From Ariolimax columbianus (taxonomy: Eukaryota; Mollusca; Gastropoda; Stylommatophora; Arionidae), in the NCBI GenBank assembly GCA_036924085.1, contig JAVGWX010000006.1, forward strand, positions 42,440,746 to 42,504,745: a stretch of 64,000 nucleotides of DNA. Reading direction: 5' to 3'. Below the pieces are notes generated by a model. The model was not told the origin of the DNA. It did not search any database and was given only the letters and a program-made list of their open reading frames with translations. Positions within the stretch are counted from its first letter, which is position 1; every line of letters starts with the position of its first letter. The translations under genes and the position numbers were made by a program. Below, piece after piece: positions 21,181-33,870 of this stretch.

Positions 21181-22394
21181 ATAACTTAACTTAACATAAC
21201 GTTTTTATATTGGTTTAGAGTCTGTAGACAACCAGTCCCATTTGCATTACCCTGCTCTAATAACTATGTCCATCATATTTATTCTTAAATGCATTAACTG
21301 TCTCTGCCTCCACTATTTCCTAGGGCAAAGCATTCCAAGCATTCACCACTGTCTGAATAAAAAAAAATGTCCTGTGTCCAATTTGGACCTTTCGTTATTA
21401 AATTATAAATATGCCCTCTTGTTCTCGGTGGTGGTAGTATTTCAAAAAAATTTGTATAGTCTAATTTAACTTTTCCTGTGATTATCTTATCAACTTAGAT
21501 TAAGTGACGTTTAATTGTTCTCATTTCTAGACACTAACGGCCGGTTTTTCTGAATCTTTCCTCGTAACTGTAATTCTGGAATTCCACTATCAGTTTTGTC
21601 GCTATTCTTTGTATCCTTTCCAGCATATTTATAGCTCTTCTACGATAAGGACTCCACACCTGTACACAGTACTCCGATCTAGGTCTAACTAATGCTTTAT
21701 ACAGTTTGTCAACCACCTCATTACTCCTATGTTTAATATTTCTTTTTTTTGGATCATACCTAACGTTGCATTTGACTTATTCACTGCTACCTGGACTTGC
21801 TAACTAACCTTACCTGTATGCTCTATTATTACCCCTATGTCCCTTTCGTTATCTATCATTCTAGTATTTTTCTCGCCCATTCTGTAATTTTGTTCCATTT
21901 TTTACTTCACACCACTCAGAGTACTCCTTATTTATGCCAATCGCTGTCTTCTTCCCGTTAACCAACTTTCAATCCATTCGGCAACCTGCCCATCTATCCC
22001 ATGTGATTTTAACTCTTTAAATAATCGTTGATGAGGTACTATATAAAAAGCCTTTGTAAAATCTAGATAAATAACATCCACTGGTTCTCCCTTATCTATG
22101 ATTTTAGTAATCACCTCCATGCACTCCAATAGATTTGTTAAGCACGGTCTCCCTCTAGTAAACCCATGCTAACTATTTCTGATTAGATTTAACCTGTCTA
22201 GATGCATTACAATGTTTTCTTTCATTATTGACTCTAACATTTTACAGACTATGCTCGTTAAACTTACTTAATTAGCTGGATCTGATTTCTTTCCTCTTTT
22301 GAATAAGGGAATCACTCCTGCATCTTTCTAATCTCTTGGAACAATCCATTTTGCAAGTGATTGAGAAAATAATATAGCCAATGGTTTAACTAGC
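21181..22394 (-). mobile_element. CR1-like LINE with internal deletion (complete fragment)
   Basis: Full extent of the element seen partially at 1-757. The 3' end (21181) has a TTAAG-type tail and one 26-bp unit, followed inward by the C-terminal coding end (SYEERFRKTGR, 21534-21716) and LYKALVRPRSEYCVQ. Motifs B and C are deleted near 21905. Motif A VIYLDFTKAF is at 21932-22129. The 5' truncation lies near 22394. Confidence 0.87.
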
Positions 22395-23587
22395 TAGCAA
22401 CAAGTCAGCCTCCTCAGCCCCGTTGTACGATCTGCGACAGGGACTGCCACTCACGTACCGGCGTTTGCAACCATAGCAGACTGTGTCGAAATACGGGAGA
22501 CAGAGCTGGGCAAACTTCGCCAGGGCGCCAGGCGCATGATGATCAGTGACTGAGACGCCAAAAAACTGATGAATATTAAATGTATTTACTTGTCTTGGCT
22601 TGGCTTCGTTTGTTCTCCATCTCCCGCTACCAAACCCTGACACGGGCCTAAGTAGCAGAACGCAGTCCAGAGAACGGAATGCGTTATGTCGATATTTGCA
22701 CCTTTCGGTCCAACACATCCGACTTCAGCAAGCATTTTTTGAGTACCGGGTTAGCATTCCCTCTTCGATCCCTTCTCCTTAGCCAGTCTGCTCTGTTGCA
22801 GCCTGTTTTCTAGAATACTGCGCGGACGTGTAGAACGGCCTTGGCAGCTCCGGTTCGCTAGCCCTTACGCTATCAGTCAGCTATGGCTCGATGACCGCTG
22901 CAGCTCATGCGCTGCTCACCATCTTGATCCTGTATTTACTTGATTTTGAAGAAATATGATCATGACAATAATAATGGGCCGTCGATGAGAATAACCAACA
23001 TCATCATGTGTCATACTGCGCCCTTAAGTCTGTGGGCGGATGCGTGCATGACATATTAACCCAACACGAGCTGGTGCTGGTTTTGTCTCTACTCTATACT
23101 TCCACCTGATCGCCCGTCGACCCTCGCTAACTGCATGCAAGGCTCTTTTTGGCCTCGCCTTTTTCAGGCTAAACGATTTACTGCCAGGATTCACTGAATC
23201 GCTTTTATTGACGTCCAGGTGATCGCCTTGCTGCGCTAAGCTCGCTAAACAGTAGTTTTTTTTGGAACCTTTCACTTGACATTCGAGAAACTTGGCCAGT
23301 CTATCTCACTTTAACTTTCTACAAAAGTGTATGAATAGTGTAGTAGTAATGAAAAGAGTATGGTTATTTGTGATGTGGTCTTGTAGCCAATTTGGAGTAT
23401 GTGTCATGTAGAAATGATTCAACCTCCTGGCGTGTTTGGCGTACACACTCCAGCTCTCTCACCCATAGATCAGGGTTTAGAGACTAGCCGGATGTTTGCC
23501 AATCAGATTAGTTGCTTTTTAACGATATACTTCATTTAAACATTCAAATCTTCTTCAGGCAATATCAGGTAGTACTCTTTACTCATG
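22395..23587. other. Unassigned GC-richer region, copy 2
   Basis: Equivalent of 758-1950, with the same two minus-strand open frames (22386-22718, 23024-23275). No gene recognised. Confidence 0.5.
22594..22699 (+). repeat. Dispersed repeat 'X', plus-oriented, copy 2
   Basis: Same sequence as 957-1062; the inverted partner is at 30454-30539. Confidence 0.55.
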
Positions 23588-23719
23588 TTTATCTTCTTTT
23601 TCTTTCTTCTTCTTTTTCTTCTTCTTCTTATTCTTTTTCTTCTTCTACTTCTTCTTCTCTATTTTCTTCTTCATTCTTTACTTCTTCTTCTTTTTCTTCT
23701 TCTTTTCCTTCTTTTTCTA
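23588..23719 (+). repeat. TTC-rich tract, copy 2
   Basis: Same length as in copy 1. Confidence 0.85.
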
Positions 23720-23779
23720 GGTCACCGACAATTGTATTAAGTCTACACGTAAAGGCCAGTTCTATGGACAAAGTCTACT

Positions 23780-24634
23780 GTGGTGGGGAGTTCTTCAAGA
23801 CTCTCACAAAAGTGTGTATGTGTGGGTTCATCTCCGTGGGTCAGTATTCACAACGCAGTTGCTTTAGCATGTTACAGTCTTGACAAAGGAAGGGTTCTGA
23901 TACTAACACGTAACTGCATACCGAGGAGCGCGGTAGCTGTCAATCACACTGGACAAGCAGAAATTGTAGGACTCGACATAATGACACAAGAAACGAAGAT
24001 CCGCATCTTCAACCTGTATGGCCCACCCATCAAAGACCTGTAACTCTCGAGTATGGAAATCAAGAACTCCAGCTGCCTAGTAGTTGGAGACTTCAACAGC
24101 CACTCGGAGAGATGGGGATATTCGGACACAGACAACAGAGGAGATGAAGTGGAAGACTGGGAGATAGACACAAATTTCTATCTTTACAATAGGCTGGAGG
24201 ACAGCCCTATCTTCTATTCTAGAACATGGCATACCACCTCTACTCCAGACTTGGCCTTTTCCACGGTTGATATTCACCACAAAATAGACGGCCAGGTGCT
24301 CAACCAATTGGCAGGTAGCGACAAAAGGCCAATTAGGCTAGAAATTGATATGGAAGTAGGCCCACAGGAAATAAAAGCGCTCCCACGTTGGAACTATAAA
24401 CGAGCCGACTGGGACAGATTTGCAATTCTGACAGATCGGCTATGTGAAACCATCAACACATGGAATAACAATATGAAACCTATGGTGGAAAGCCTAAGCA
24501 AAGCAATAATGCAAGCAGCCACCGAAACCATCCCAAGAGGGGCAAGGAAAAACTACAAGCCATATTGGAATGATGAATTGCAGGAAGCGGAAGACGAAGT
24601 CTCAAATGCTAGGAACATGGCAGAGAGAGAATAA
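23780..24634 (+). pseudogene. LINE endonuclease domain, copy 2
   Basis: The second segment is one open frame of 193 codons (24053-24634), because codon 24293-24295 is CAG rather than the TAG of copy 1. Stops at 24041-24043 and 24632-24634 remain, and Ser-Asp-Lys replaces the expected Ser-Asp-His. A private Leu-to-Phe change follows EIDTN. Confidence 0.85.
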
Positions 24635-24967
24635 TCCATGGAGGCAAATATCGCCCTCAAGGCTATCACGCCGAAATACAAAAGAACACTAAACCATATA
24701 ACAAGAGACAGCTGGACAAATAAAACAGAAAGCCTCAATTTATATAAAGAAGAGAACAAACTATGGAAGTTAGTCAGAGCCATGAATGACGAAACACCAT
24801 CAAATAAACAAATTACCATCAAGCTTGGCGACAAAATGCTTACTGGAAAAAAAAAGCAGCAAACGCCTTTATAGAACGAACACTATGCCAGAGCAAACCA
24901 CATTGATGTCCCTACAGACAGGCACACAGAAAATACTGAAGAACAAAAGAGCCACGACAACATCAAT

Positions 24968-26486
24968 ATGGCACCAGAGGAGCACATGATGGCAATACTA
25001 ACAATGAACGAAAACGAAGAGGCCATGAGAACTCTAAAGAAAAAGAAATCGCCCGGAAAAGATGGGGTAACAGGAAATGCTGATGGAGTTGGGCCAAACA
25101 GCAAAGAGGAAGTTACTATCAGTCCTGAACCAAAGCTGGAAAAGGGGAATTGCACCTCAGACATGAAAAAACGCTGTACTTATACCAGTACCAAAGAAAG
25201 AAAAAGATAGAACAGATCCAAATGGATACAGGCCTATCAGTCTACTGAGCTGTGTAGGTAAACTGATGGAACGTATGATAAACACAAGACTGATGTGGCA
25301 TCTGGAAGAAAAACACATACTAATTTCACAGCAAGCAGGCTTTAGACAGCACAGATCCACTGAGGACCAGATCACTCTGATAGCCCAGTTAATAGATGAT
25401 GCTTACCAGGAGAAAAAACACACAGTAGCAGTTTGGGTGGATTTAGAGAAGGCATTTGACAAGGTGTGGATAAAGGGACTTAAGTCAAGCTACGAAGAAG
25501 TGAAGTTTGTGGGAAAATGTACAGATGGATCAGCGACTACCTCGAAAACAGAACATCCATAGTTCAAGTACAATAGCAGATGAGCAAAAAGGTGACACTT
25601 GAGCAGGGAGTACACCAAAGGGGAGTACTGTCACCAACACTTTTCCTGGTGAATATAAACAACATCACAGAGAATCTACCAAGAAGAGTCCACAGCTCCA
25701 TGTTTGCAGACGATCTGGCTGTGTGGACGTCTGAAAAAAATCTCACCATAGCAAGCAATCGGATGCAGCAGGCCCTAACATCGTTGGAGGAGTGGGCGAA
25801 CTCATGGCTGGTCAAAATAAATGAGGAAAAAACAACATGTACGATATTCTCGCTTTCAAACAAACTTCAGAACACCAAAATAAGTCTTAACGGCAAATAT
25901 CTGCGGACAAACGGCAACCAAAACTACCTGGGAGTCACATTTGATCGGTGCATGGCATGGAAAAGTCAGATCAAGAGAAACCGAATGAGAGCCAGACAAA
26001 GAATGGCAATCATGAGAAAACTTGCTGGCACAAGCTGGGGAACAGACGAAACTGTACACTGGAAGAGTCAGAGCAGTTCTCGAGTATGGCATTGCGGCAT
26101 GGGCAACAGCAGCAAAGGCGAACTTTGATAAAATTAGCAAACTTCAAAACTAAGCCATGAGAGTTATAACAGCAGGCATGAAGTCAACGCCAATTGTAGA
26201 ACTGGAAAAGATTAGAAATCTGCAATCCATGAACGACAGAAGAGACTGCAGAGCCCAGCAGCAAGCAGAGAAACTCAGAAGACTGACAGACCACCCAATA
26301 CATCAGAGACTAAATAGATTTGGAAATGGGAAACTAAAGCGGAGAAACTTTGCAGAAATAGCCAAAGCAAAGATGAGCGAAGACACTATGAACACATTAA
26401 CACCAAACCCCATCCCTACTGTACGCAAACCTACCTGGAAGCAGCATATCATTCCGGAGGTGGTAGAAAATATACCAGATATTTGA
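24968..26486 (+). pseudogene. LINE reverse transcriptase domain, copy 2
   Basis: Same broken layout as copy 1: motif A in 25266-25562, motifs B (GVHQRG) and C (FADD) in 25580-26128, connection region in 26157-26486. Confidence 0.88.
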
Positions 26487-26724
26487 AACAAGAACAGCCA
26501 GACTGAAAAAGAAAGAAGAGACATAACCCTGAGGTACATAACAAAAAACTACCCAAGCATGGACTGAACCCATGCATACACCGATGGGTCTGTAACAAAC
26601 ACAACACAGAAAGGAGGGGCAGAGGTATTCCATTTCTCAATTTTGTGCATCGGTTGAATTTAAAGTGAGCTAAACTGCGAGAACTGTTACCGGTAAAAGT
26701 GTCACTGGTAAGCTACATAAGATG

Positions 26725-27127
26725 TACAGTGGTGAATGCTTGGAATGTATTGCCATATGAAGTAGTTTTAGGCTGGAACAAGTAATGCATTTAAGAATAG
26801 ATTGGATGCACATAGCTTTTAGAGCGAGGACAAATGAAACTGGTTGTTTACAGACTCTGCATAGATTTCTAAGCCGGTATAAACACGTAGTCTTCTAAAC
26901 CAGTATAACGACGTAGTCTTCTAAACCAGTATAAAGATATAGTCATTCTAGGGCAGTATAAAGACATCGTCTTCTAAACCAGTACAAAGACATCGTCTTA
27001 TAAACCAATATAAAGACACAGTCTTCTAAACCAGTATAAATTTCAGTCTTCTAAGCCAGTAGAAAGATATAATCGTCTAAACCAGTATAAATAGGTAGTC
27101 GTCTCAACCCGTATAAAGACATTAACT
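26725..27127 (+). mobile_element. CR1-like LINE 3' end, plus strand, copy 2
   Basis: Equivalent of 5088-5490. Confidence 0.75.
26860..27123 (+). repeat. 26-bp tail repeat, copy 2
   Basis: About ten units, with single-base differences from copy 1 such as cagtacaaag near 26980. Confidence 0.85.
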
Positions 27128-28009
27128 TAGTTACATATTGTACATTAAATGGAGAGTATTTCTCTTTAGCCTAAAAATGAAAGGTGTTCACCGCACGCTG
27201 CTGCCCATTGGTGATCATTCTTATTCAGCAAATGATGTTAACTGTAGATACAAATTGTTCCTGTAACTCAACGGTTGTGTCATGTTCTGATGCCCATCGC
27301 AGGCCGTGATGGCGACTATGTCAAGACAGGTTTTTGTTAATCGTTTAAGGGAAAGTTGTTAGCCATTTGTGTTCTATGGTCTCCCTTGTCAAGTGTATGT
27401 CACGTACCCCTTCTCGGAATAATATTTTTAAATACATAAAATACAATAGCAAAGAACCAGTTAAATAGAAATAGTTAAAAAACAAACACAAAAGTACATG
27501 TGATATATGTGTCTTTCTTAACAATTTCAATAGAAATACAATACATTTAAAATAGAAGAAAGTTAATTTCATTATTGTTTGAATGAACGTGCTGCGTATA
27601 TAAGCTAGGTTGAGGAACGGGTCACAAATATAAAGAAATGCTGACCGCGTGAAGGCTTGTTGTTTCTCTTTCTCGAAGAGGATTCAACTGTTGTGGTGTA
27701 CAAACCACACGTTTGCCATGTTAGACATCTAATCGGTTTCGATTTCTTTTTCTTTTTTGCTACAAATGTAGAAAATCCATATTTGCAGAGATATATTGTT
27801 GGAATTGGAATGAAAACTTGCATAGCTCGCTTTACAAGATAAGGCTAGTTTACTAACTGCATTGTAGATAGTCTGTTCACACCAGGACTGTGTCCGCGTG
27901 CGATCTAGCCCGGTGGGTCTAACAACTAGCGAAATGTAAAAGTACTGATGAGCGTAAACACAACTCAACGAAGTCCAAAATCTATACCTGAATTTAAAGT
28001 ACAACCAAG
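27128..28009. other. Unassigned region, partly absent from copy 1
   Basis: Up to 27539 it matches 5491-5902. From 27540 it is sequence deleted in copy 1. It holds short overlapping open frames on both strands with no recognisable domain and a T-rich run near 27750. Confidence 0.5.
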
Positions 28010-28334
28010 ATAACGATCACAGGCAAGGCAAAGACCGAACCTAAAGTTATTTTAGAACAACAGAAGATTGAGAAAGTCACAAGCTTTGAGTACCTCGGCT
28101 CAGTTATAAGCGCCAATGGCTACGGCAATGCAGAGGTTCAATAAAATGAGAAACTGATGACAGAACATTAATAAAAGGAAAATAACTATTCTGTGAACTT
28201 GCATTATACCGAATAAGATGTGAAACGTGGACCCCCACACAAACACTTAAGAAAAGGATTGCATCTTTTGAACTAAAGGACTATAGAAAAGTGCTCAAAA
28301 TACAATGGATAGCAAAAAGGAAAAATGCAGATAT
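28010..28334 (+). mobile_element. RTE-like LINE scrap (copies 2 and 3 only)
   Basis: Plus-strand reading gives VTSFEYLGSVISANG and, after a break, CETWTPTQTLKKRIASFEL. This is the YLGS-I ... CETWT ... FE signature of the C-terminal part of RTE-type ORFs, often annotated as endonuclease-reverse transcriptase. It is heavily interrupted. It abuts the 3' tail of the minus-strand CR1 at 28335. Clade assignment is from motif memory and only moderately sure. Confidence 0.65.
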
Positions 28335-29175
28335 CCTTAACTTAGCTTAACGTCCTTAAACTGGTTTAGAAGACTCTGCCGAATCTGTATACATTCAGTT
28401 TCATTTCATCACCTTGCTCTAAAAGCTATGCGCATCCAATTTATTCTTAAATGCATTAACTGTCCTTCCTTCCACTACCTCCCTTGGCAATGCATTCCAA
28501 GCATTCACCACTCTCTAATTAAAAAAATATTTCCTAATATCGAATCTGGACCTCTCTTTAGTTAATGTGAAACTATGCCCTCTTGTTCTATTTGGTGGCT
28601 GTATTTAAAAAAAAAAACTTGTTATAGTCTAATTTATCCATTCCTCTGATCATCTTATAAGCCTGTATTAAGTCACCACGAATTCTTCTTTCTTCTAGAC
28701 ACTGTAGGCCGGTTTTTCCTCATAACTGTAATTCTGCAATCCCACTATCAGCGTTGTCGATCTTTTTTGTTTTTCTTTCCAGCATGTTTGTATCCCCTCT
28801 ATGATAATGACTCCACGCCTGTACACATAACTCCAATCTAGGTCTAACTAATGCTTTATACAGTTTGACTATCACTTCCTTGCTCCTATGTTTAATATTT
28901 ATGTTTATCATACATAACATTGCATTTGCCTTTTTAATTGCTACCTAAACTTGCTCACTCACCTTACCTGTATGATCTAGTATAACTTCTAAGTCCCTTT
29001 CCTTATCTATCTTTCTAATATTGTTCTCTCCCAATCTGTAATTATGTTTCATATTGGATCTACCCATGTGGATGACTGTACATTTATCTACATTAAACTC
29101 CATTTGCGAACCTACAAACCACTCTCGAATTTTATCTAAATCCGATCTCAATATATCCACATCTGCTTGAGATAT
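28335..29175 (-). mobile_element. CR1-like LINE, 5'-truncated, complete 3' end
   Basis: The minus strand encodes DVDILRSDLDKIREWF, FNVDKCTVIHMGRS, LYKALVRPRLELCVQAWS, then RFDIRKYFFN and VVNAWNALPREVVEG, ending in AFKNKLDAHSF and a stop. One 26-bp unit and a TTAAG-like tail (28335-28355) follow. This is the best-preserved 3' end of the family in the window and shows what copy 1 lost. Confidence 0.9.
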
Positions 29176-29268
29176 GGATAAAGATATATATATATATACT
29201 ATAGATCCTACTTAATTTCAAGCAAAATTGGTTAGTATACAACATCTTGTCTCGAAAGCTAAAATAGT

Positions 29269-29499
29269 TTCTTCTGCTTCTTCGTTCGTCTTCAGACCTC
29301 AGCTTCAATGATTTTAACGAAGGCAGCAGTCGACTCAAGGCTATGTACGCTTCCGTACAGCTTCTCGTGAAAGGACACTGGCTGTTGCCAATTGTTACTT
29401 CTTTTGTCGGTATACAGCGGACAGGACTGCAAAATATATTATGCCTTCATGGGGGCTGTGCTGCAGGCACACATCTCTGTAGTGCCAATCTTGAACTTG
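29269..29499 (-). mobile_element. I/Nimb-like 3' fragment (A), copy 2
   Basis: Equivalent of 6435-6665. Confidence 0.75.
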
Positions 29500-31190
29500 A
29501 AGCAGACCGATGAAAAGATGGAAACAAGACATCAAGGAGGTCCTGACGATGACAACGATAGAGGCGATACTTCTGGCTAGAGATCGAGTTACAGATCGGT
29601 TGTTGTGAAAGTGATTTTCTGCAAATGACTTGCAACATGATGATGGTGATGATGAAGATGATGATGATAATAATGATGATAATGATGAAAGTGAGTGATT
29701 TTTTGTGCTATGTAATAATGCTTGTTATGGTATACACAAATTTATGTGACTTTATTGTTGACGTAGATCTAGCAAATACTATTTTCATTTATAAACATCA
29801 TTGCATAATTTCAGAAGTGCCGGTTATGCTAGCAATCAGCTAGAGGTTAGTGATATTTAAGATAATATCTGTGGGTAACTGAGACGCTAGTCCGGTCAAG
29901 CACACCATATTGCCCAGGACGTTGCGTCAGGGTCAAACATAATGTTTTTCGTCCATCACGAGCCTTTACTTTTTGCACCCAGCCAGTCCATTCAGTCGAG
30001 TATTCTGTAAATCCGGGTTGTGGATGGGTGGGAAGATGGGAACTGCATATTCGCAGTCAGTGAAAGCAGAGAAAGTTTGCTTCGCGAGACGGTGATCATG
30101 ATTGTCAGCAAATCCATGTACCTCAGCCGCTTTATTGCTCAGCAAGGTGTCCCGCAACTGACGCAGCTTTTTGACTGTAGTTTAGCTTGTCAGTGGACCT
30201 ACGCTCTCTTCTCGCCCGTTGTCACAGGAGTCGACTGTGTTAGTACTGGATACATGAAAAGAGAATGACTTGCGCGATGAATTTCCTTTAAGTGAGAAAG
30301 GGTTGCGCAGTTTGTCGACCACACTCTCTCGCTCGAGTCCAACTTTAACCAGTGGCAAGACAAGTCAGGACGACTGGATATGAGCTCGGGTGCAGTGGTT
30401 GACCACGGATGCTCAAGTGCCTGGCCGTGTTCTGTGCAGTCCACACCGATCAGCACATTTGCATTCCGTTCTCTGGACAACATTCTGCTACTTAAGCCAC
30501 ATCAGGGCTTGGTGGTGCAAGATTGAGAACGAACGACCCTAAGCCAGCAAGCCATATAATAAAAAAACAGAATGCGATACTGGAGAAAACACTAAAAAGC
30601 TATATTTCTTTTTTTTGCTTCGTTTACCGTGGTTCCTAAGAGGCAGTATATTGTTCTGTGTTTTGCACTTTAGAGCCTGGTTAAACCATATTCAGCACGA
30701 AATTTAATAGGTGTACGACCCAGTCTGATCAGGAATCTGAACACAGACATGTTTTGTTTGTGAGCCATCGAAACTTCGCAACCACGTATGAACACTTCTA
30801 TAAAAGCTTAACACATGCAATTCCAAATTCATATCTTTTCTATCGTTATCGCTGCTTGTTTCAAATCTATCAATAACATGACCTCCCATAGTGTATCCGG
30901 GGTCCCTTACTGAGAATGGTAGAATATAACCGCCACAGAATACTGTCACAGTAGATCAAGGGCAAACAATCTTAAGGTGAGCTATGTATGTGTTTCTCCT
31001 GAGTGGCCAAAATAATCATTGCATGTTGAACGCGAGGACTAAGAGTTGTCCATGGATGTGGCAATCTCAAAATGTAGAAATTATCGCTACGCAACTGCAA
31101 ATAACTAGAAAAAGTCTTTCCTAAAAGCTGGTTTTGGTAAGTCAAATACAATGCTGGACCTGTGCTTCAACAAAAAGAGATGAGTGATCT
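29500..31190. other. Unassigned region, copy 2
   Basis: Equivalent of 6666-8355, with an (ATG)n run at about 29637-29689 and the same GC-richer island with open frames 30020-30268 and 30199-30483. No gene recognised. Confidence 0.5.
30454..30539 (-). repeat. Dispersed repeat 'X', minus-oriented, copy 2
   Basis: Inverted partner of 22594-22699. Confidence 0.55.
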
Positions 31191-31449
31191 TGATTTAACT
31201 AAACTTATCGTCTTTATACTGGTTTAGAAGACTATGCAGAGTCTGTACGCAACCAGTTTCATTTACATTTCCTTGCTCAATAAGCTATGCGCATCCAATG
31301 TATTCTTAAATGCATCAACTGCCTCTGCTTACATCACTTCCTTGGAAATGATTTCCAAGCATTCACCCCTCTCTGACTAAAGAAATATTTCCAAATATCC
31401 AATCTTGACCTTTCTTTATTTAATTTGAAGCTATGCCTTTTTGTTCTGA
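31191..31449 (-). mobile_element. CR1-like short 3' fragment, copy 2
   Basis: Equivalent of 8356-8614. Confidence 0.75.
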
Positions 31450-31659
31450 TTTGATTGATTGAACTCCATGCATGTATTGAAAGGCGTGACTAAATAGAGT
31501 TGAGCATGAGGATAGCAACCTCATCATGCAAGTAAACTGTTACATAAAGTCCTACTGCAAGATCATGCAAAGTTTTTTCCTGAAGTCATCTTGATGGAGG
31601 TTGACTGTACTTGTACTGATGTGCTTCGGCTGGCGCGAAAAATGTCAAGAAAATAGATC

Positions 31660-31842
31660 TTCCTTGTTCGTCTTCAGACCTTGAATTCAATTACTCTAAC
31701 GAAGGCAGCAGTTGACTTGAGAGTCTGAGCACTTCTGTACAGCTACTCGTGGAAGGACACTGGTTGTTGCCAAATGCTACTTCTTGTCGGTAAACAATGG
31801 GCAGGGCTGCAAAATTTGTTCTGATGTCATGGGGGGTGTGCC
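31660..31842 (-). mobile_element. I/Nimb-like 3' fragment (B), copy 2
   Basis: Equivalent of 8825-9007. Confidence 0.7.
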
Positions 31843-32722
31843 GAGAAGATAGATGGCCAGCTAGAGTCGTTGCCTTGTGTTTTAAGTCAAGTCAGGTAAT
31901 CCTCATACTCAACCATTGTCTTTCGTGTTGATCGTCCACGGCAACGTTTGGTGAGTCTCGGGCAGCGTGGAGGAAGACGGAGTAGAATCGAAATGTCTCA
32001 GCCAGGTGTTCCGCGGGAGACTCCATTAGTGGTGAGGTCTTGTATTTCGTAAAGTGTAAAGTGCAGAATCTGCAACAAAAGAAATAGTATTTGTAAGATT
32101 ATGTGTTTATATTAATCTTAGTCTTAGTAGACCTGTAATTCTACAAGGGAAGATGACCCTGTGGAGGTCCCAGCTGTGGTGTGAGCTGGATAAAGGAGGG
32201 ATGAGGATTTCCTGCTTAGCGTGTTAGGCTCGAGCAGCTTATTATTCCGCTGTGTTAAGACAAGTGCCAAGAAGTTTGGTTAATAGATCTGTGAGTCCAT
32301 CTTAAAAGACTCAAACACTAGACCAACTTGACACGCAACCTGTTAGGCGCCATCTATGCTGCTCTTAACAAACCAACTAAGCATGGCCGGTGTTGTGCCA
32401 TGTCACACAGTTAGTCGCCTCTTATGCCATGCTCTATGTAGGGCAGTGGTCCTATTTTTGTCATTGCCATACCCAAAGATCCAGAATCATTCGTGATGTT
32501 TACTGTAGTACGCCGTCCATACAGTGGGCTAGAGGACATATGTTGCTTATACAGAGAATACTAGTTGTTTTTGCTTGTGAATGCACATAGCGACAAGGGG
32601 GCATTTTGCTACTCAGATATTAAGCTCGCAATATCACTAGACCTATAAATGAATAATGCGAATCAGAATGTAAACATGCAATTCACTAGAAGTGGATCCA
32701 ACGGGAAGCTTCGACTGGTTCA
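31843..32722. other. No recognised feature, copy 2
   Basis: Equivalent of 9008-9887. Confidence 0.4.
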
Positions 32723-32946
32723 TTTCTTCTTCTTCTTCTTTTTCGTTCGTTTTCAGACATCAACTTCAATGACTCTAACGAAGTCATCAATCGACTAAAG
32801 GCTCAAAATATGTTCTGCCTTCATGGGGGCTGTGCCGCAGGCACGAAGGTCTGTAGTACCAATCTTGAACTTGTTGTACAGATGACATCTCAGACTGTTG
32901 TGACCTGTGCGTAGCCGGAGAATGATAATCTATGTAGCCAGGGTGT
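32723..32946 (-). mobile_element. I/Nimb-like 3' fragment (C), copy 2
   Basis: Equivalent of 9888-10108, with one extra TTC triplet in the tail. Confidence 0.75.
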
Positions 32947-33870
32947 TGTTTTTTTTTCCATTTTGCACTGTACGTTGCCCTGATGAATGCTTTAGTCTCA
33001 TTGTATATAATTTCTGTACCTAACGTAGATTAGGTTCTTGATTTTGTTCCATAGCGGTATTTTAACCATTCCTATCTATTTTTTATACTCCACAGGCGAT
33101 AAGAGAGAGACTGGAACATGAGGGAACTACGTTTTGAACTCTCCCAGTTTTACTACTATAATCGCTCAGCAATTTATATAATGTACAGACCGACACTATG
33201 CATTAATGTCTGAAATAGTATCTTGCTATCCACACTTTAACAAACTGAACCTAGGCATGGCAGTTCTAACTAGTATCTTACTATCCATATTTTAACAAAC
33301 TCACCCTAGGCATTACAGTCCTAGCTAGTATCTTACTATGCTACATCAAGTTTTAATGTTCTATATATAGTATCTTACTATCCACAGACTATCATACCAG
33401 CATTAAATTTTGATGTCCTACACAGTTTCTACCTAAGCACATGGTAACAGTCTTTTATATAATACTTTACTGTATGAAAATTAACATACAGACAATAAAC
33501 GGTATTGTCCTACAAAGTATGGCACTATCCCCATTAAACATAAGTTCACTGACTCGAAACTTTACAGTCCTACATTGTAATTTGCTATCTAAATATTAAC
33601 AGACCAATACAAAGTTTTATTGTTCTTCAAAGTATTGTACAATCCCAATGGCATTAGACTGACAGACAGCTTTAATGTCTTACACAGGATCTTACAATCC
33701 ACATATTAACAAACCAACTCTAGATTGAATGCACTGCACAGTATCCACTATCCAGATGTTAGACTTACCCAAAACATTGATGTCCTACAAAGTTCCTTAC
33801 TGCCACCATGTTAACATGCCAACACAGAGTTTAAATGTCTTACAGAGTATCTTACTATCCACATGTCAAC

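Larger units (their letters stand above)
1..21637. repeat. Macro-repeat unit, copy 1 (21,637 bp)
   Basis: The first bases of the window (ttctacgataaggactcc) recur at 21638 and 45371, and everything between follows in the same order and orientation. The phase of the unit is arbitrary because the window starts inside the array. Compared with the other copies, this one lacks 1,195 bp at the 5902/5903 junction, carries two 547/558-bp satellite higher-order units, and has a single 548-bp satellite block. It also has a private in-frame stop at 2656-2658 in the LINE endonuclease frame. I see no intact gene in it. Confidence 0.95.
23720..26632 (+). mobile_element. I/Nimb-like LINE, copy 2
   Basis: Collinear with 2083-4995, including the RNase H scrap with TDGS near 26580. 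It shares nearly all disabling changes, which therefore predate the duplication. It lacks the copy-1 stop in EN. Confidence 0.9.

Noticed and set aside
27590..27615. TATA-like tatataag upstream of a short frame
   Set aside because: AT-rich DNA yields such matches by chance, and the downstream frames have no support.
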